From: Lachnospiraceae bacterium
GTDB lineage: Bacteria; Bacillota; Clostridia; Lachnospirales; Lachnospiraceae
NCBI GenBank assembly: GCA_015057275.1
Contig: SVEO01000015.1
Location: 1 to 42,966, forward strand
Reading direction: 5' to 3'
Length of the DNA: 42,966 bases
A model generated the notes under the pieces. It did not search any database, was not told the origin of the DNA, and worked only from the letters and a program-made list of their open reading frames with translations. Position numbers and translations under genes: made by a program. Of the stretch, positions 24,858 to 33,651 are shown piece after piece. The first letter of the stretch is position 1; each line of letters opens with the position of its first letter.

Positions 24858-26906
24858 TTATTTTAAATCGCCGTCCTGAATCATCCCTTTTAATGTTTCT
24901 TTCAGCAAATCAATTGCCTGCTGCGCCGAACAGCCGGCAAGCTGTGCACCTGCCACGTTCAAATGTCCGCCGCCACCCAGACGCTCCATAATTACCTGGA
25001 CATTGACATCATCCATCGAACGCGCACTTAGATAGATCTGGTCATTGAATTCGGTTGCCACAAAGGATGCGCGAATACCGTTGATGTTCAGTAGTTCGTT
25101 GGCTGCCTGCGCGCCGACAATCGTCGGACTTTCCACTCCATCCACCGGACAAATAGAAATCGCAAAACATCCGGCGAACACTTCCGCATTGCGCACCGCT
25201 TCCGCTCTGGCCTTGTACTCTTCCATGTTATCTCGGAACAATTTTCTCACACGCACCACATCGGCGCCCTTTCTGCGCAGGAATGCCGCCGCCTCAAACG
25301 TACGCACACCGGTCTTATTCAGGAAATTGTTTGTGTCAATCGTAATACCGCCATACAAAGCATCCGCCTCCTGCTGCTTCAAACGGATATCCGCAAACAT
25401 ATACTGGATAATCTCCGCTACCAACTCAGATGCCGAAGATGCATATGGCTCAATATATTTCAGCAACGCATTTTCAATAATTTCGCTGCTCTGGCGGTGA
25501 TGGTCAATAACAACCACCGATTTTGTTCTCTTAAGCAATTCCGGGCATTCGGTATAGCTCGGACGATTTACGTCTACTACCACAACCAGCGTATTCTCAT
25601 CAAGCAATTCCAATGCCCGCTGTCCGCCCACGAAAACATCGCTATCATAACCATATTCCGGTTGGAAACGGTCCACCATTGCCTTCATACTGCGGTTAAC
25701 CTCTTCCAATACAATATGTGCCTGCTTTCCCATCAGTTTGGAAATGCGGTAAACGCCGATTGCCGCGCCGAGGCAGTCCATATCACTCAACTGATGTCCC
25801 ATAATCAGCACCGAATCTTTATTCTGCATAATTTCGCGCAATGCCTGCGCCTTTACACGGGCTTTCACTCGTGTGCTCTTCTCCATGGATTCGGTATTGC
25901 CGCCGTAATACTTCACATTGTTTCCGGACTTTATTACCGCCTGGTCACCGCCGCGTCCCAGCGCCAAATCCATCGCCACGCGGGAATACTCGCAGTTTTC
26001 CAAATAATTTTCTCCGTCCAGCCCCATGGCGATACTAATGGTAACCCCCATCGAATTACCGATATTAACCGTCTTAACTTCTTCCAATAGCTCAAATTTA
26101 TCTTCCGTCAACGCATTCAAATAGCGCTTTTCAATCAGTACAAAGTACTTGTCCTTCTCAAGCTTGCGCACAATACCATTGAAATTGGTAAAATACTTGG
26201 TAACTTTACGGTCAATCAGCGCTACGAGCAAGGAACGTCTCACCGACTCAATGCTCTCTAATGCCTCATCGTAATTATCAATATATACAAGACCGGTCAT
26301 CAAATGACGATCATCTACTTCCTGTTGCAAATAATGGATGCGTGTCTCATCAAAGAAACTAATTGCCACCAGCCACTCGCTGTTATCATCAATACTTACA
26401 AACACATTGTCCTGCAAAAGTTCGGTAACATCCACTTTCTTTAGCACTGCACGAAATGTTTCGTCACCATATGACACCATAACATTACGCTCACTTTTCT
26501 CCATAGAAAGCACATCCTGAGTTATTTCCGGCAAAAAGTTTGTAATAGTGCTTTTGTTCTTTGATGCTTTCGGAAGCAGCTCTGCCAATGCACTGTTCAT
26601 CCACATAATTTTTCCGTCACGGTCAAGCAAACCGTACGGAATCGCCAGATTTTCTAAAATCTTACGCTGTACCTGTGCATACTCAGTCGCAAAATTTACC
26701 ATCTCCTTCAGGAGTGCCGGTCGATTCGTGCGATAGAGCAAAATCGCCGTCATAAGAAATGCTACCGAAATCGCAAAAAGAATCCATCCCATTTGCTTAT
26801 TCACGGCATAGCATAGAAAGCTAAAAACAAACAGCACGACGCAGGCGATAAACGGAATTACCAATGCTCTTTTAATCGCGCCTTTTATCTTAATTCTTTG
26901 TTTCAT
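24858..26906 (-). CDS. gdpP: c-di-AMP phosphodiesterase GdpP (DHH family)
   Basis: Membrane enzyme that hydrolyses cyclic di-AMP and thereby affects potassium and osmotic balance and wall stress. Start at ATG 26906 (MKQRIKIKG), eight bases after AAAGG; an upstream start would lie inside the -10 box. The 682 residues run: two membrane helices (about 14-52), a PAS-like sensor domain, a degenerate GGDEF domain, then a DHH domain (MGHQLSDMDCLGAAIG, VVIDHHRQS) and a DHHA1 domain ending in GGGGHLNVAGAQ. The DHH and metal-binding motifs look intact. First gene of gdpP-rplI-dnaB, behind a strong promoter. Confidence 0.96.
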   Translation of the reverse strand: MKQRIKIKGAIKRALVIPFIACVVLFVFSFLCYAVNKQMGWILFAISVAFLMTAILLYRTNRPALLKEMVNFATEYAQVQRKILENLAIPYGLLDRDGKIMWMNSALAELLPKASKNKSTITNFLPEITQDVLSMEKSERNVMVSYGDETFRAVLKKVDVTELLQDNVFVSIDDNSEWLVAISFFDETRIHYLQQEVDDRHLMTGLVYIDNYDEALESIESVRRSLLVALIDRKVTKYFTNFNGIVRKLEKDKYFVLIEKRYLNALTEDKFELLEEVKTVNIGNSMGVTISIAMGLDGENYLENCEYSRVAMDLALGRGGDQAVIKSGNNVKYYGGNTESMEKSTRVKARVKAQALREIMQNKDSVLIMGHQLSDMDCLGAAIGVYRISKLMGKQAHIVLEEVNRSMKAMVDRFQPEYGYDSDVFVGGQRALELLDENTLVVVVDVNRPSYTECPELLKRTKSVVVIDHHRQSSEIIENALLKYIEPYASSASELVAEIIQYMFADIRLKQQEADALYGGITIDTNNFLNKTGVRTFEAAAFLRRKGADVVRVRKLFRDNMEEYKARAEAVRNAEVFAGCFAISICPVDGVESPTIVGAQAANELLNINGIRASFVATEFNDQIYLSARSMDDVNVQVIMERLGGGGHLNVAGAQLAGCSAQQAIDLLKETLKGMIQDGDLK

Positions 26907-26967
26907 TATAATGACCTTTCTTAATACAAATAGTGTTTTTACGAAATCATATAAAATATCAGAATAC

Positions 26968-26996
26968 ATTATAACACGCTTTTATCTAATTGTGAA
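26968..26996 (-). promoter_or_regulatory. Promoter of gdpP-rplI-dnaB
   Basis: TTCACA (26991-26996) and a perfect TATAAT (26968-26973) on the minus strand, 17 bases apart, directly after the rpsR terminator. Confidence 0.85.
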
Positions 26997-26997
26997 C

Positions 26998-27034
26998 AAA
27001 AAAATCGGGAAGTTCCAAAATATGGAACTTCCCG
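26998..27034 (-). terminator. Terminator of rpsF-ssb-rpsR
   Basis: CGGGAAGTTCCA (27006-27017) pairs perfectly with TGGAACTTCCCG (27023-27034) and is followed on the minus strand by seven T after one A. Confidence 0.93.
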
Positions 27035-27047
27035 CATTATTTTTTGA

Positions 27048-27317
27048 TTAGTCTAAGCTATATGGCATTAAAGCGATATGTCTAGCACGCTTTACAGCTA
27101 CTGTTAAAGCTCTCTGATGCTTCGCGCAGTTACCTGTAATTCTTCTAGGAAGAATCTTACCTCTTTCAGATACATATCTCTTTAACTTGTTTACGTCCTT
27201 GTAATCGATTTCGCCGTTCTTATCACCGCAGAATACGCAAACTTTCTTTCTTCTGCGAACAGCGCCGCTTCTTCTCTTCATTGGAGAATCTGCTTTTTCA
27301 CTCTTATTGTATGGCAT
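27048..27317 (-). CDS. rpsR: 30S ribosomal protein bS18
   Basis: Ribosomal protein that pairs with bS6 on the 30S platform. Start at ATG 27317 (MPYNKSEK), nine bases after AGGAGG; a TTG 21 bases upstream would put that site inside the gene. The 89 residues include CVFCGDKNG and a later GNCAKHQR, i.e. cysteines and a histidine suited to the zinc-binding (C+) form of S18, and the rRNA-binding [12 protein letters not shown] helix. Last of rpsF-ssb-rpsR, followed by a strong terminator. Confidence 0.97.
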   Translation of the reverse strand: MPYNKSEKADSPMKRRSGAVRRRKKVCVFCGDKNGEIDYKDVNKLKRYVSERGKILPRRITGNCAKHQRALTVAVKRARHIALMPYSLD

Positions 27318-27343
27318 GTCCAGTGACCTCCTATTCAAATATT

Positions 27344-27808
27344 TTAGTTAAATGGCAATTCCTCGTCTTCTACACCATCCGGGATATTTACAAATCCATC
27401 GCCAACGGCTCTGGATGGGTCCGGTCTGGATGACTGGTAACCGCCCTGATATCCGCCGCTTGTGTTGCCGCCTGCAGCAGCTTTACTCTCTGCAAACTCA
27501 ATATTCTCAGCAACGATATCTGTTGTGTAGATTCTCTGACCGTCCTTGTTTGTGTAACTGCCAGTCTGAATTCTACCTTCCAATACTACCTTAGTTCCCT
27601 GATGAAGATATCTCTCAGCAAATTCGCCCTGTCTGCCGAACGCTACACAACCAATAAAATCGGCTGTCTGCTCGTTGCCATCACGTCTTGCTGCTCTACG
27701 GTCAACTGCCAGTGTAAATCTTGCAATGGCCATCTGATTATCCCCCTGGTTGCTGTAACGCACTTCAGGATCTCTTGTCAATCTTCCCATAAGGATTACT
27801 TTATTCAT
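27344..27808 (-). CDS. ssb: Single-stranded DNA-binding protein
   Basis: Tetrameric OB-fold protein that coats single-stranded DNA in replication and repair. The 154 residues have the OB domain ([19 protein letters not shown]... to about 108), a Gly/Gln-rich disordered linker ([15 protein letters not shown]), and an acidic tip [11 protein letters not shown]. The partner-docking tip normally ends in D-D-L-P-F; here one residue (Asn) follows. AGGAG is six bases before the ATG. Position between rpsF and rpsR is the conserved Firmicutes order. Confidence 0.97.
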   Translation of the reverse strand: MNKVILMGRLTRDPEVRYSNQGDNQMAIARFTLAVDRRAARRDGNEQTADFIGCVAFGRQGEFAERYLHQGTKVVLEGRIQTGSYTNKDGQRIYTTDIVAENIEFAESKAAAGGNTSGGYQGGYQSSRPDPSRAVGDGFVNIPDGVEDEELPFN

Positions 27809-27950
27809 GTTCTGCTCCTATCTGCCCTTATCAAGCTAAAACCTTCATCTGATTTGTAACAATTTAGTGCTTCAGGCAATGATCAACGATGCAGAAAACC
27901 TCTCTGACATCGGTCTTTTCCCGATTGCCAAACCTACCTGCTAATTCTAG

Positions 27951-28238
27951 TTACGCTTCCTTAGCAACAATCAAATATCTGATAACGTTGTCCATGATGC
28001 GAACCTTCTGCTCGATTTCAGCAGGAGCATCTGCGCCAGCTTCGAACTGGATGAAGTAGTAATAAGCTTCTTTTGTCTTCTGGATTTCGTAAGCTAACTT
28101 TCTCTTACCTGTCTCCTCAACTTCGCCTACCACGCCACCGAAACGTGTAATGTAGTTCTTTACCTTTTCAACTGTGGCTGTTCTTTCTTCCTCTTCGAGC
28201 TTAACATTCACAACAACTGTCATTTCGTACTTGTTCAT
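27951..28238 (-). CDS. rpsF: 30S ribosomal protein bS6
   Basis: Ribosomal protein of the 30S platform, binding with bS18. The start is the ATG at 28238 (MNKYEMTVVVN), seven bases after AGGAGG, giving 95 residues; a longer frame to 28286 has no ribosome site. Visible are the ferredoxin-like fold pieces GGVVGEVEETGKRKLAYEI and AYYYFIQFEA. First gene of rpsF-ssb-rpsR with its own promoter and a leader hairpin. A 142-base gap without a recognisable gene separates it from ssb. Confidence 0.97.
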   Translation of the reverse strand: MNKYEMTVVVNVKLEEEERTATVEKVKNYITRFGGVVGEVEETGKRKLAYEIQKTKEAYYYFIQFEAGADAPAEIEQKVRIMDNVIRYLIVAKEA

Positions 28239-28262
28239 GTCTTTACCTCCTTTTGGTCTCTG

Positions 28263-28284
28263 GCTTTCTCCCTTACGAGAAAGC
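28263..28284 (-). other. rpsF leader hairpin
   Basis: GCTTTCTC and GAGAAAGC (28263-28270, 28277-28284) form an eight-base stem with a six-base loop, about 20 bases before AGGAGG. S6:S18 complexes bind a leader hairpin to control rpsF in several bacteria; the CCG bulge typical of that motif is not evident here, so the role is uncertain. Confidence 0.4.
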
Positions 28285-28312
28285 AAGGAATGTTATTTTT
28301 TCACAATTGAGG

Positions 28313-28341
28313 ATTTTAACACAGATATTTTATTTTTGCAA
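28313..28341 (-). promoter_or_regulatory. Promoter of rpsF-ssb-rpsR
   Basis: TTGCAA (28336-28341) and TAAAAT (28313-28318) on the minus strand, 17 bases apart, between the DUF951 gene and rpsF. Confidence 0.78.
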
Positions 28342-28361
28342 CCGTTAATTTGCCTTACTTC

Positions 28362-28529
28362 TTATTTTTTTACACTTTTTTCTACTATTTTTCTTGCAAG
28401 CATTACTTGATGCCCACATCCGCAGCATTTCAATCGAAAGTCTGCCCCCACACGCAGAATCTCCCACTCGTGATTTCCGCATGGATGTTGCTTTTTTAAG
28501 CGGATAATATCGCCAACCTGAAACTCCAT
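28362..28529 (-). CDS. DUF951 family protein
   Basis: A 55-residue protein from the ATG at 28529 (MEFQVGD), eight bases after GGAGG; two ATGs slightly upstream are possible. It matches the small DUF951 family found beside rpsF and ychF-like genes in Firmicutes: FQVGDIIRLKKQHPCGNHEWEILRVGADFRLKCCGCGHQVML. The His-Pro-Cys-Gly and CCGCGH parts suggest a bound metal. The function is unknown. It has its own promoter and no clear terminator before the rpsF promoter. Confidence 0.85.
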   Translation of the reverse strand: MEFQVGDIIRLKKQHPCGNHEWEILRVGADFRLKCCGCGHQVMLARKIVEKSVKK

Positions 28530-28585
28530 ATGCATGCCCTCCATATGTATTTCTTATTACTACTATCAACTTTCTATATGATTTA

Positions 28586-28614
28586 ATAGTAACATAGCTG
28601 ACATTTTTTCTCAA
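28586..28614 (-). promoter_or_regulatory. Promoter of the DUF951 gene
   Basis: TTGAGA (28609-28614) and TACTAT (28586-28591) on the minus strand, 17 bases apart. No T-run terminator for the Tad operon is visible before it, so read-through from the Tad genes is possible. Confidence 0.6.
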
Positions 28615-28647
28615 CTGATTTTTCGAATTTGGTCACTGGAGTGCTTT

Positions 28648-29685
28648 TCAGCTTTGAAATATATATGCAGTAAGTGCCAGGCGAATTTCATCTCCTTCAT
28701 GCAATTCCCATGGTTCAAACGGCATCAATTGTTCATCATTTACAAAGGTGCCGTTCGAAGAATTTAAATCCTCTACCCAAACTTTCCCTTCGGTCATCGA
28801 TAATTTCAAATGTGTCCGGCTTATTCCTTCCTCGGCGACAACACAATCAACCGTGCTTTCATCTTTCCCTAAAACACACGGATATCTTCCAATATAAATC
28901 GTTCGCTTGCCACTTCGCAATGGAATAAGTTTCCCAACAGAATTATCACTTACATACGGCACCTCTTCTTCCGCCAATCGTAAGTTTGGTTCATTGTAAT
29001 CATCCCATTTTTCTGCATTCCATTTTAAGTGAAATATCTTTTGAAAGAAATTCCTGCGATTTTCCGTCCTTTCTTCTTTTTCTTGTTCCTCTATCGGTAT
29101 CGCATTATATGAAATTTGTTCCTCCGGAAAATATCTTTCCGCTGTCTGTAGCACTTCATCCTTTTCTGCACGGATTGAAATTCCTCGTTCTTTCATTTCC
29201 AGAAATTGCTCGAGCAAATCAATTGTTACTTCCATATCACTGCAAAATCGCTGTAACTCATATACAAACACTACATCCTGACGCTCTTTATAGTTCACGT
29301 GGTCGAGAATCCATTGTACGAACCCGTCTAGCTGTTTTGCAAAACACTCCCCGTCCCATGGTTCATAGCAAAAGCAAGCCTCCTCCGCCGCCAGCGCACG
29401 GTATATTCTACTCGGTTGCAGACACAGATGATTATAATCCAACAGATACTCTTCGATATTTCTTGCCGTTTGCACAATATTCGCAATTAACCTCTCGACC
29501 GTGCCCTTTCCCAGCTTTTCGCTTACATACAATTCCTCTAAGCTTTGCAGCCCGGATGTATCATAGTAAATATTTACATCCGTATCTTCCTGCACCCGTA
29601 TTGCAGGAACTAATCCGCGAATCTGATTATTCTCTATCATTTTCATTTCAAAATGAATTATTTCTTGTCCATCTGCACGTTTCAT
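28648..29685 (-). CDS. DUF6382-FHA domain protein of the Tad operon
   Basis: A 345-residue cytoplasmic protein. Residues 1 to about 165 look like the DUF6382 region that in Clostridia commonly precedes an FHA domain. A charged linker follows, and the FHA domain spans about 263-343 with GR at 266-267, ISRTH (Ser289, His292) and SSNG at 309-312, the phosphothreonine-binding residues. It overlaps the upstream TadE-like gene by four bases (ATGA) and is the last gene of the Tad operon. FHA proteins read phosphorylated partners, so it may link pilus assembly to a Ser/Thr kinase; no kinase is in the window. The DUF6382 label is from memory of the family. Confidence 0.82.
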   Translation of the reverse strand: MKRADGQEIIHFEMKMIENNQIRGLVPAIRVQEDTDVNIYYDTSGLQSLEELYVSEKLGKGTVERLIANIVQTARNIEEYLLDYNHLCLQPSRIYRALAAEEACFCYEPWDGECFAKQLDGFVQWILDHVNYKERQDVVFVYELQRFCSDMEVTIDLLEQFLEMKERGISIRAEKDEVLQTAERYFPEEQISYNAIPIEEQEKEERTENRRNFFQKIFHLKWNAEKWDDYNEPNLRLAEEEVPYVSDNSVGKLIPLRSGKRTIYIGRYPCVLGKDESTVDCVVAEEGISRTHLKLSMTEGKVWVEDLNSSNGTFVNDEQLMPFEPWELHEGDEIRLALTAYIFQS

Positions 29686-29948
29686 TCTCTATTTTCCTCC
29701 TCACCTTCCATTCCTGAAATCAACGAATGAAATTTTCTCATCCACTGCGCAGCTTCTCTTTCTCGCAAGTCTTCCTGACAATTTTTTATATAGAGTTCGC
29801 TTGTTTCTCTGATTTTTTCAGTTGCACTCACTGTCAGTGAAACAGTTCCAACAAAAATAAAAATAAACAACATCATGATTACGCTTGTTTCAATTGTCAC
29901 ACTTCCTTTCATCCTCTTCGCCTTTCTTTTTAGAAATTGTCTACCCAC
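29682..29948 (-). CDS. Small TadE-like pseudopilin
   Basis: An 88-residue protein from a GTG overlapping the prepilin peptidase stop, or 76 residues from an ATG at 29912 preceded by AAAGG. A basic stretch (KRKAKRMKG) leads into SVTIETSVIMMLFIFIFVG, a hydrophobic helix with Glu five residues after the Gly, as in TadE/TadF pseudopilins cut by the prepilin peptidase. The remainder is charged and probably external. It overlaps the peptidase gene upstream and the FHA gene downstream, so all three are translationally coupled. It is shorter than typical TadE and may be a minor pilin. Confidence 0.75.
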   Translation of the reverse strand: MGRQFLKRKAKRMKGSVTIETSVIMMLFIFIFVGTVSLTVSATEKIRETSELYIKNCQEDLREREAAQWMRKFHSLISGMEGEEENRE

Positions 29949-30366
29949 TAATCACCAAAACACATAATGCTCCATATACAAAAGGCATCATTGGTAATCG
30001 ACTCTTTTTCGTTACTTTTTTTAACACTAACAAAGCGCCTCCCACAATTACAATTGCAAGCATAGTCAAACAAAGAATAAAAACAAGTCTTGTGCCTCCC
30101 TGCCACAGGCCCATGGCAGTGATACACATACCATCACCGTATCCAATCCTCTCGCCACTTAAATACGCGACTACCAAAAACAGGATTCCGATGCTGGCAC
30201 CGCTAAGAAGTTCTAAAACAGATGTTTTGCTATAAATTGCGGTCACACATCCGATTACAGCAAGAAAAATACAATATTTAAGAGATATTTCCTTCGTTTT
30301 TAAATCTTTCCATGCAATGTACGCCCAAAGAACCATTTGTATAACTAAATTAATCTTTTCAATCAT
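29941..30366 (-). CDS. tadV: Prepilin peptidase (TadV/CpaA, A24 family)
   Basis: Membrane aspartate protease that cleaves the leader of Flp pilin and TadE-like pseudopilins. The 141 residues show about four or five membrane helices and both active-site aspartates: Asp in AWKDLKTKEIS near residue 21 and the GxGD motif in IGYGDGM. It lacks the N-methylation domain of long prepilin peptidases, as expected for TadV/CpaA. AGGAGG is four bases before the ATG. It lies after the zinc-ribbon TadE gene and overlaps the next gene. Confidence 0.92.
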   Translation of the reverse strand: MIEKINLVIQMVLWAYIAWKDLKTKEISLKYCIFLAVIGCVTAIYSKTSVLELLSGASIGILFLVVAYLSGERIGYGDGMCITAMGLWQGGTRLVFILCLTMLAIVIVGGALLVLKKVTKKSRLPMMPFVYGALCVLVISG

Positions 30367-30383
30367 TTTTCCTCCTTTGTTTC

Positions 30384-31334
30384 TTATTCCGAAGACTTCT
30401 TACATTTTGAACATATCGGATAAGATTCGGCTTCCTCAATCGTCAGCTTTTTTATTGCATGTGAAAGACTGCTGCAATTTGTATCGTAATGATACCTACT
30501 CCCATACTCCGTGACATATATGTTTGCTCTGTTTGCAAGTATTGAATCCGCACAAATCGAGCATTCCGAATACTTTCCTCCTATACTGTTTCGTAATGCC
30601 ACAACCGCAGATGCCGGGTATGATTTAATTATCTTTGTTAAATATGTGCACTCCATCGATAGATGATACACACCGCCCGATGGCGTCATGTAGACATATC
30701 TTTCTTCTTTTCGAATCGCTCTGCCAATCCAACTGCGAAACGTTCCTGTCTGCATTCGTCTGCTACCCGAAAATAAGCCCAACAGATACGGAATTTCTCC
30801 TGTATATTCCGCAATCATACTACCTTCTCCGTTTTCAGATGAATAGGTTGATTGATAAAGCTCAAAACCTGAAATTCCATTTTCAATCTCATCTTGCTGT
30901 GTATATGTGATAAGTTCATCTTTGTATCTCCCATATATATAAGTCGAAAGTGCTGCTCCTGAAATAATATCAGCTACTGCATCCGGAATTTCGCCACTAT
31001 AAAATTCTTCCCACTCAGCCACACTTTTCTCCGCCACACCCATTACAACCGACCATGATTTCCCCGTTTCTGTAAAAGCATTCTGTACTGCCATCTCAAA
31101 GCGAATCAACTGAAAATAATACAAAAAACCGGCAAAAATGAGTATAACAAATGGCATGATAAGTGCCGCTTCCACAGTTAAACTACCTTTCGCTGAGAGG
31201 ACTCGGGAAAATGCTCTAAATATCGGTAAGGGAAATCGTATAATGGGGGTGTTGCTAATGTACTTGGAGAGGTACGCAGCTCTTTTTCGTTCACTATGTA
31301 ATTGAAACTCAAAATGATTTGATAAATAGAGCAT
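30384..31334 (-). CDS. TadE-like pseudopilin with two C-terminal zinc-ribbon-like repeats
   Basis: A 316-residue protein. Residues 1-49 form a basic leader, then G50-SLTVE gives the pseudopilin cleavage pattern with Glu five residues after Gly50, and 51-78 is the membrane helix. The C-terminal third holds two tandem copies of Tyr-His-x4-Cys followed by Cys-x2-Cys: His224, Cys229, Cys258, Cys261 and His282, Cys287, Cys308, Cys311. The spacing resembles the Ada-like metal-binding module seen at the end of some nucleases and secreted proteins. TadE proteins normally lack such modules. The region between (80-215) is unassigned. The gene lies between the DUF5702 and prepilin peptidase genes. Metal binding is inference from the ligand pattern. 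Confidence 0.82.
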   Translation of the reverse strand: MLYLSNHFEFQLHSERKRAAYLSKYISNTPIIRFPLPIFRAFSRVLSAKGSLTVEAALIMPFVILIFAGFLYYFQLIRFEMAVQNAFTETGKSWSVVMGVAEKSVAEWEEFYSGEIPDAVADIISGAALSTYIYGRYKDELITYTQQDEIENGISGFELYQSTYSSENGEGSMIAEYTGEIPYLLGLFSGSRRMQTGTFRSWIGRAIRKEERYVYMTPSGGVYHLSMECTYLTKIIKSYPASAVVALRNSIGGKYSECSICADSILANRANIYVTEYGSRYHYDTNCSSLSHAIKKLTIEEAESYPICSKCKKSSE

Positions 31335-31358
31335 TTTCCAAAATCCTCCCTTCTGCTC

Positions 31359-33452
31359 TTAATTGGTGTACCCATATGAAAATAACGTTTTAAAAGAATG
31401 TTCTCCCGCAGAACTTACAAGTTGATTCGTAATCCATGTCCCAGAAAATAAAGTCGGTGTGTTATATTCAAAAAATCCTGTAGTAGCTGACACGCATTGG
31501 TTCATATGAAACTCTGCATTTACCTCTTCCTGTATTCTCTCTTGAATCATATCCATCATGCGATAAGTTTGTGTATTTCCATCTTTTAGTAATAGCAAAA
31601 TTAGCAAATATGTATCATATTTAAATGTGAGAAAATCCTCTCCCGTTTCTCTATTTCCATCATCAACCTCTCCAAAAGTTTCTTTATGAAGATTTCCTAA
31701 GCCACTTAATGATAACTTCCAAGTATCACTTGTTTTAATCAACGCTACACTCTCACCAGCATATATTTTTTGCAAATCACAAATAGCTTCTCCGCCGGCC
31801 CATGTTGCCAGTAATAAAATTTGAATTGGAATTTGCAGCACCGGTAAGCCGATTGCTCCCGCAATTGCCAGTGCCGTAGCAGATGCCTCTTCCATTTTGA
31901 CTGTATCCGTAAGCAAATACGCAAAATTAATTCCTTCTCTCATCAAAAAGATTTCCTGCATGACTTTACTCAAATTATCTTTGTCACTCGCCTGTCCTTC
32001 TAAAATATATTCCAGTTCATATTGAAGCCCGCCTTCCTTGCTTGCATCGAGAAAACTCTCAAAATACATTATATTGTAACAGGCCATTAATACGCGATTC
32101 CATTCATTATTCAAAAAAGCTTCCTGCTCCTTACTGACTGTCACGGAAGTAGTACTCGGCAATGCAGATGTGTCGATGACTGCATCAGAGACATCCTCTG
32201 CATCTTCAATCACAAGAGCAAGTACCCCATGATTCATCAATTCTGTTAATTCTTCCAACATTCCCTGTGTAAGATTACCACTGCCATTCTGTGCATATTC
32301 CTTTTCCTTAAAAACCAATCCGGCAACACTTACAGCCAGCTCTTTACATTCTTCAAGCACATCCTGATAGATTTCCTTAAGCTGTTCCTTTACGTAACTT
32401 TGCACCTCATCCCATACCTTTTCTTTTGTTTCCTCCAAAATACTGTCGAGTGATGGAAATTGTATTATTCTAATTTTTTCAATTATTAACGTCAATTCGT
32501 TTTCCAGCGTCACGAGTGCAGTAATTAGCTCTTTTCTGCCATAAAAATCGCTCTCTGTAATGGTAAAATTTTCGTTAATTTCTTCAAGCTGGCTTACTAA
32601 TGACTCATACATTGTCATCGGCAACGTATCTTCCCAGCCTTTTAAAAATTCACTCAAAGATGCGGTCAACTCTTGTACTTCTTTTTGCTTTTCCTCAAAT
32701 TGTTTAAGGGTTACTCGAACGGTACTTATTTGCTGTACAATCTTATTTAATTGTTGCAACATACTGCTTCTTTTACCGTCGATTTCCTTTTCAAATGCCT
32801 CCCATTGTTTGCTTGTTAATTCTTCTGCCTGTCCGATTTTTTCAAAAATACTTTTCAACGTATTGTCCCACTCCATATACGCACTATGAATTGTCGACTG
32901 AAAACCTTTAACTTGATTTACTCCATCTTTGATATTACTTAAAATACCTCCAACCGTTTCAAACAGCTCCTGCCCTTCCTGCATTTTCTCTGAAAACTCA
33001 CGCACCGCCGAAGTTTGTGCTTCTATATTTTTTAAGTTCCATATATCATTTAACACCTCCCCTCCGATTCTATATGGAACTATATCTCTGACTTGTTTCA
33101 GGAAATTCAAGCCACCTTCATCTGTCGCATAGGTTTTATCCTCGATAGACACGCCTGACAGTTCCATGCGCAAAATGCATGATTCATTCGTTACCTGCTC
33201 CTTTCCATAGGTAAGAAGTTCGGATTCCATCAATGTATCATTCTCCCAGTAGTAAAGCACACCAAACGTTTCTGCCAATTCTTTTGCGTACTTTGAATAT
33301 GCTGATAAAACCGCCAATTCACTTTTCTGATATGCATTCGCTCGCAACGCATGTACGCGGGATAATTCCAGCATGCCAAAAATCAATGATAACATTACAA
33401 AGAAGGCCATCGCAAAGAAAATGGAGATACTTCCTTTTTTCCCTTTTCCCAT
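31359..33452 (-). CDS. DUF5702 (TadG-like) protein of the Tad operon
   Basis: About 697 residues. The N-terminus KKGSISIFFAMAFFVMLSLIFGMLE is a pseudopilin-like membrane helix preceded by Gly, and what follows is a very long extracellular part with coiled-coil-like helices (about 140-330) and a hydrophobic stretch near residue 555 (AIAGAIGLPVLQIPIQILLL). The layout matches DUF5702 proteins of clostridial Tad loci, counterparts of TadG. Two starts compete: ATG 33452, with GGAGG four bases upstream, and ATG 33467, which overlaps the pilin stop (TAATG) without a ribosome site. I prefer the first. Probably a surface or assembly component of the pilus. Confidence 0.82.
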   Translation of the reverse strand: MGKGKKGSISIFFAMAFFVMLSLIFGMLELSRVHALRANAYQKSELAVLSAYSKYAKELAETFGVLYYWENDTLMESELLTYGKEQVTNESCILRMELSGVSIEDKTYATDEGGLNFLKQVRDIVPYRIGGEVLNDIWNLKNIEAQTSAVREFSEKMQEGQELFETVGGILSNIKDGVNQVKGFQSTIHSAYMEWDNTLKSIFEKIGQAEELTSKQWEAFEKEIDGKRSSMLQQLNKIVQQISTVRVTLKQFEEKQKEVQELTASLSEFLKGWEDTLPMTMYESLVSQLEEINENFTITESDFYGRKELITALVTLENELTLIIEKIRIIQFPSLDSILEETKEKVWDEVQSYVKEQLKEIYQDVLEECKELAVSVAGLVFKEKEYAQNGSGNLTQGMLEELTELMNHGVLALVIEDAEDVSDAVIDTSALPSTTSVTVSKEQEAFLNNEWNRVLMACYNIMYFESFLDASKEGGLQYELEYILEGQASDKDNLSKVMQEIFLMREGINFAYLLTDTVKMEEASATALAIAGAIGLPVLQIPIQILLLATWAGGEAICDLQKIYAGESVALIKTSDTWKLSLSGLGNLHKETFGEVDDGNRETGEDFLTFKYDTYLLILLLLKDGNTQTYRMMDMIQERIQEEVNAEFHMNQCVSATTGFFEYNTPTLFSGTWITNQLVSSAGEHSFKTLFSYGYTN

Positions 33453-33466
33453 GCTTCCTCCGCTCA

Positions 33467-33634
33467 TTAAAATTTACTGATTGCAGTTTCAATGTCATCA
33501 AATATATCACTTAAAATGCCGGTAATTTGCGATTTAAAAATCAAAACCAACCCTACAAGTACTACGATAATCAATACAACCTCAATCACACCCATTCCAT
33601 CTTCGTTTTGCCAAAATTTCTTTAAATAGTTCAT
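33467..33634 (-). CDS. Flp1-like pilin
   Basis: A 55-residue protein from ATG 33634 to TAA at 33467-33469, with GGAGG eight bases upstream. It reads NYLKKFWQNEDG then MGVIEVVLIIVVLVGLVLIF: a short basic leader ending in Gly13, a Glu at position 5 after the cut, and one hydrophobic helix, exactly the Flp1-like pilin pattern. The C-terminal tail is about 20 residues. It stands between tadC and the DUF5702 gene and is the likely major subunit of the fibre. Its stop overlaps an alternative start of the next gene (TAATG). Confidence 0.9.
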   Translation of the reverse strand: MNYLKKFWQNEDGMGVIEVVLIIVVLVGLVLIFKSQITGILSDIFDDIETAISKF

Positions 33635-33651
33635 CTGTTTTTCCTCCTCTT

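Noticed and set aside
28239-28312. Certain S6:S18 autoregulatory motif before rpsF
   Set aside because: A hairpin is present, but the CCG bulge of the known motif was not found, so only a generic leader hairpin is reported.
31178-31375. 65-codon frame overlapping the zinc-ribbon TadE gene start
   Set aside because: It lies in another frame of a well-supported gene and shows no domain.
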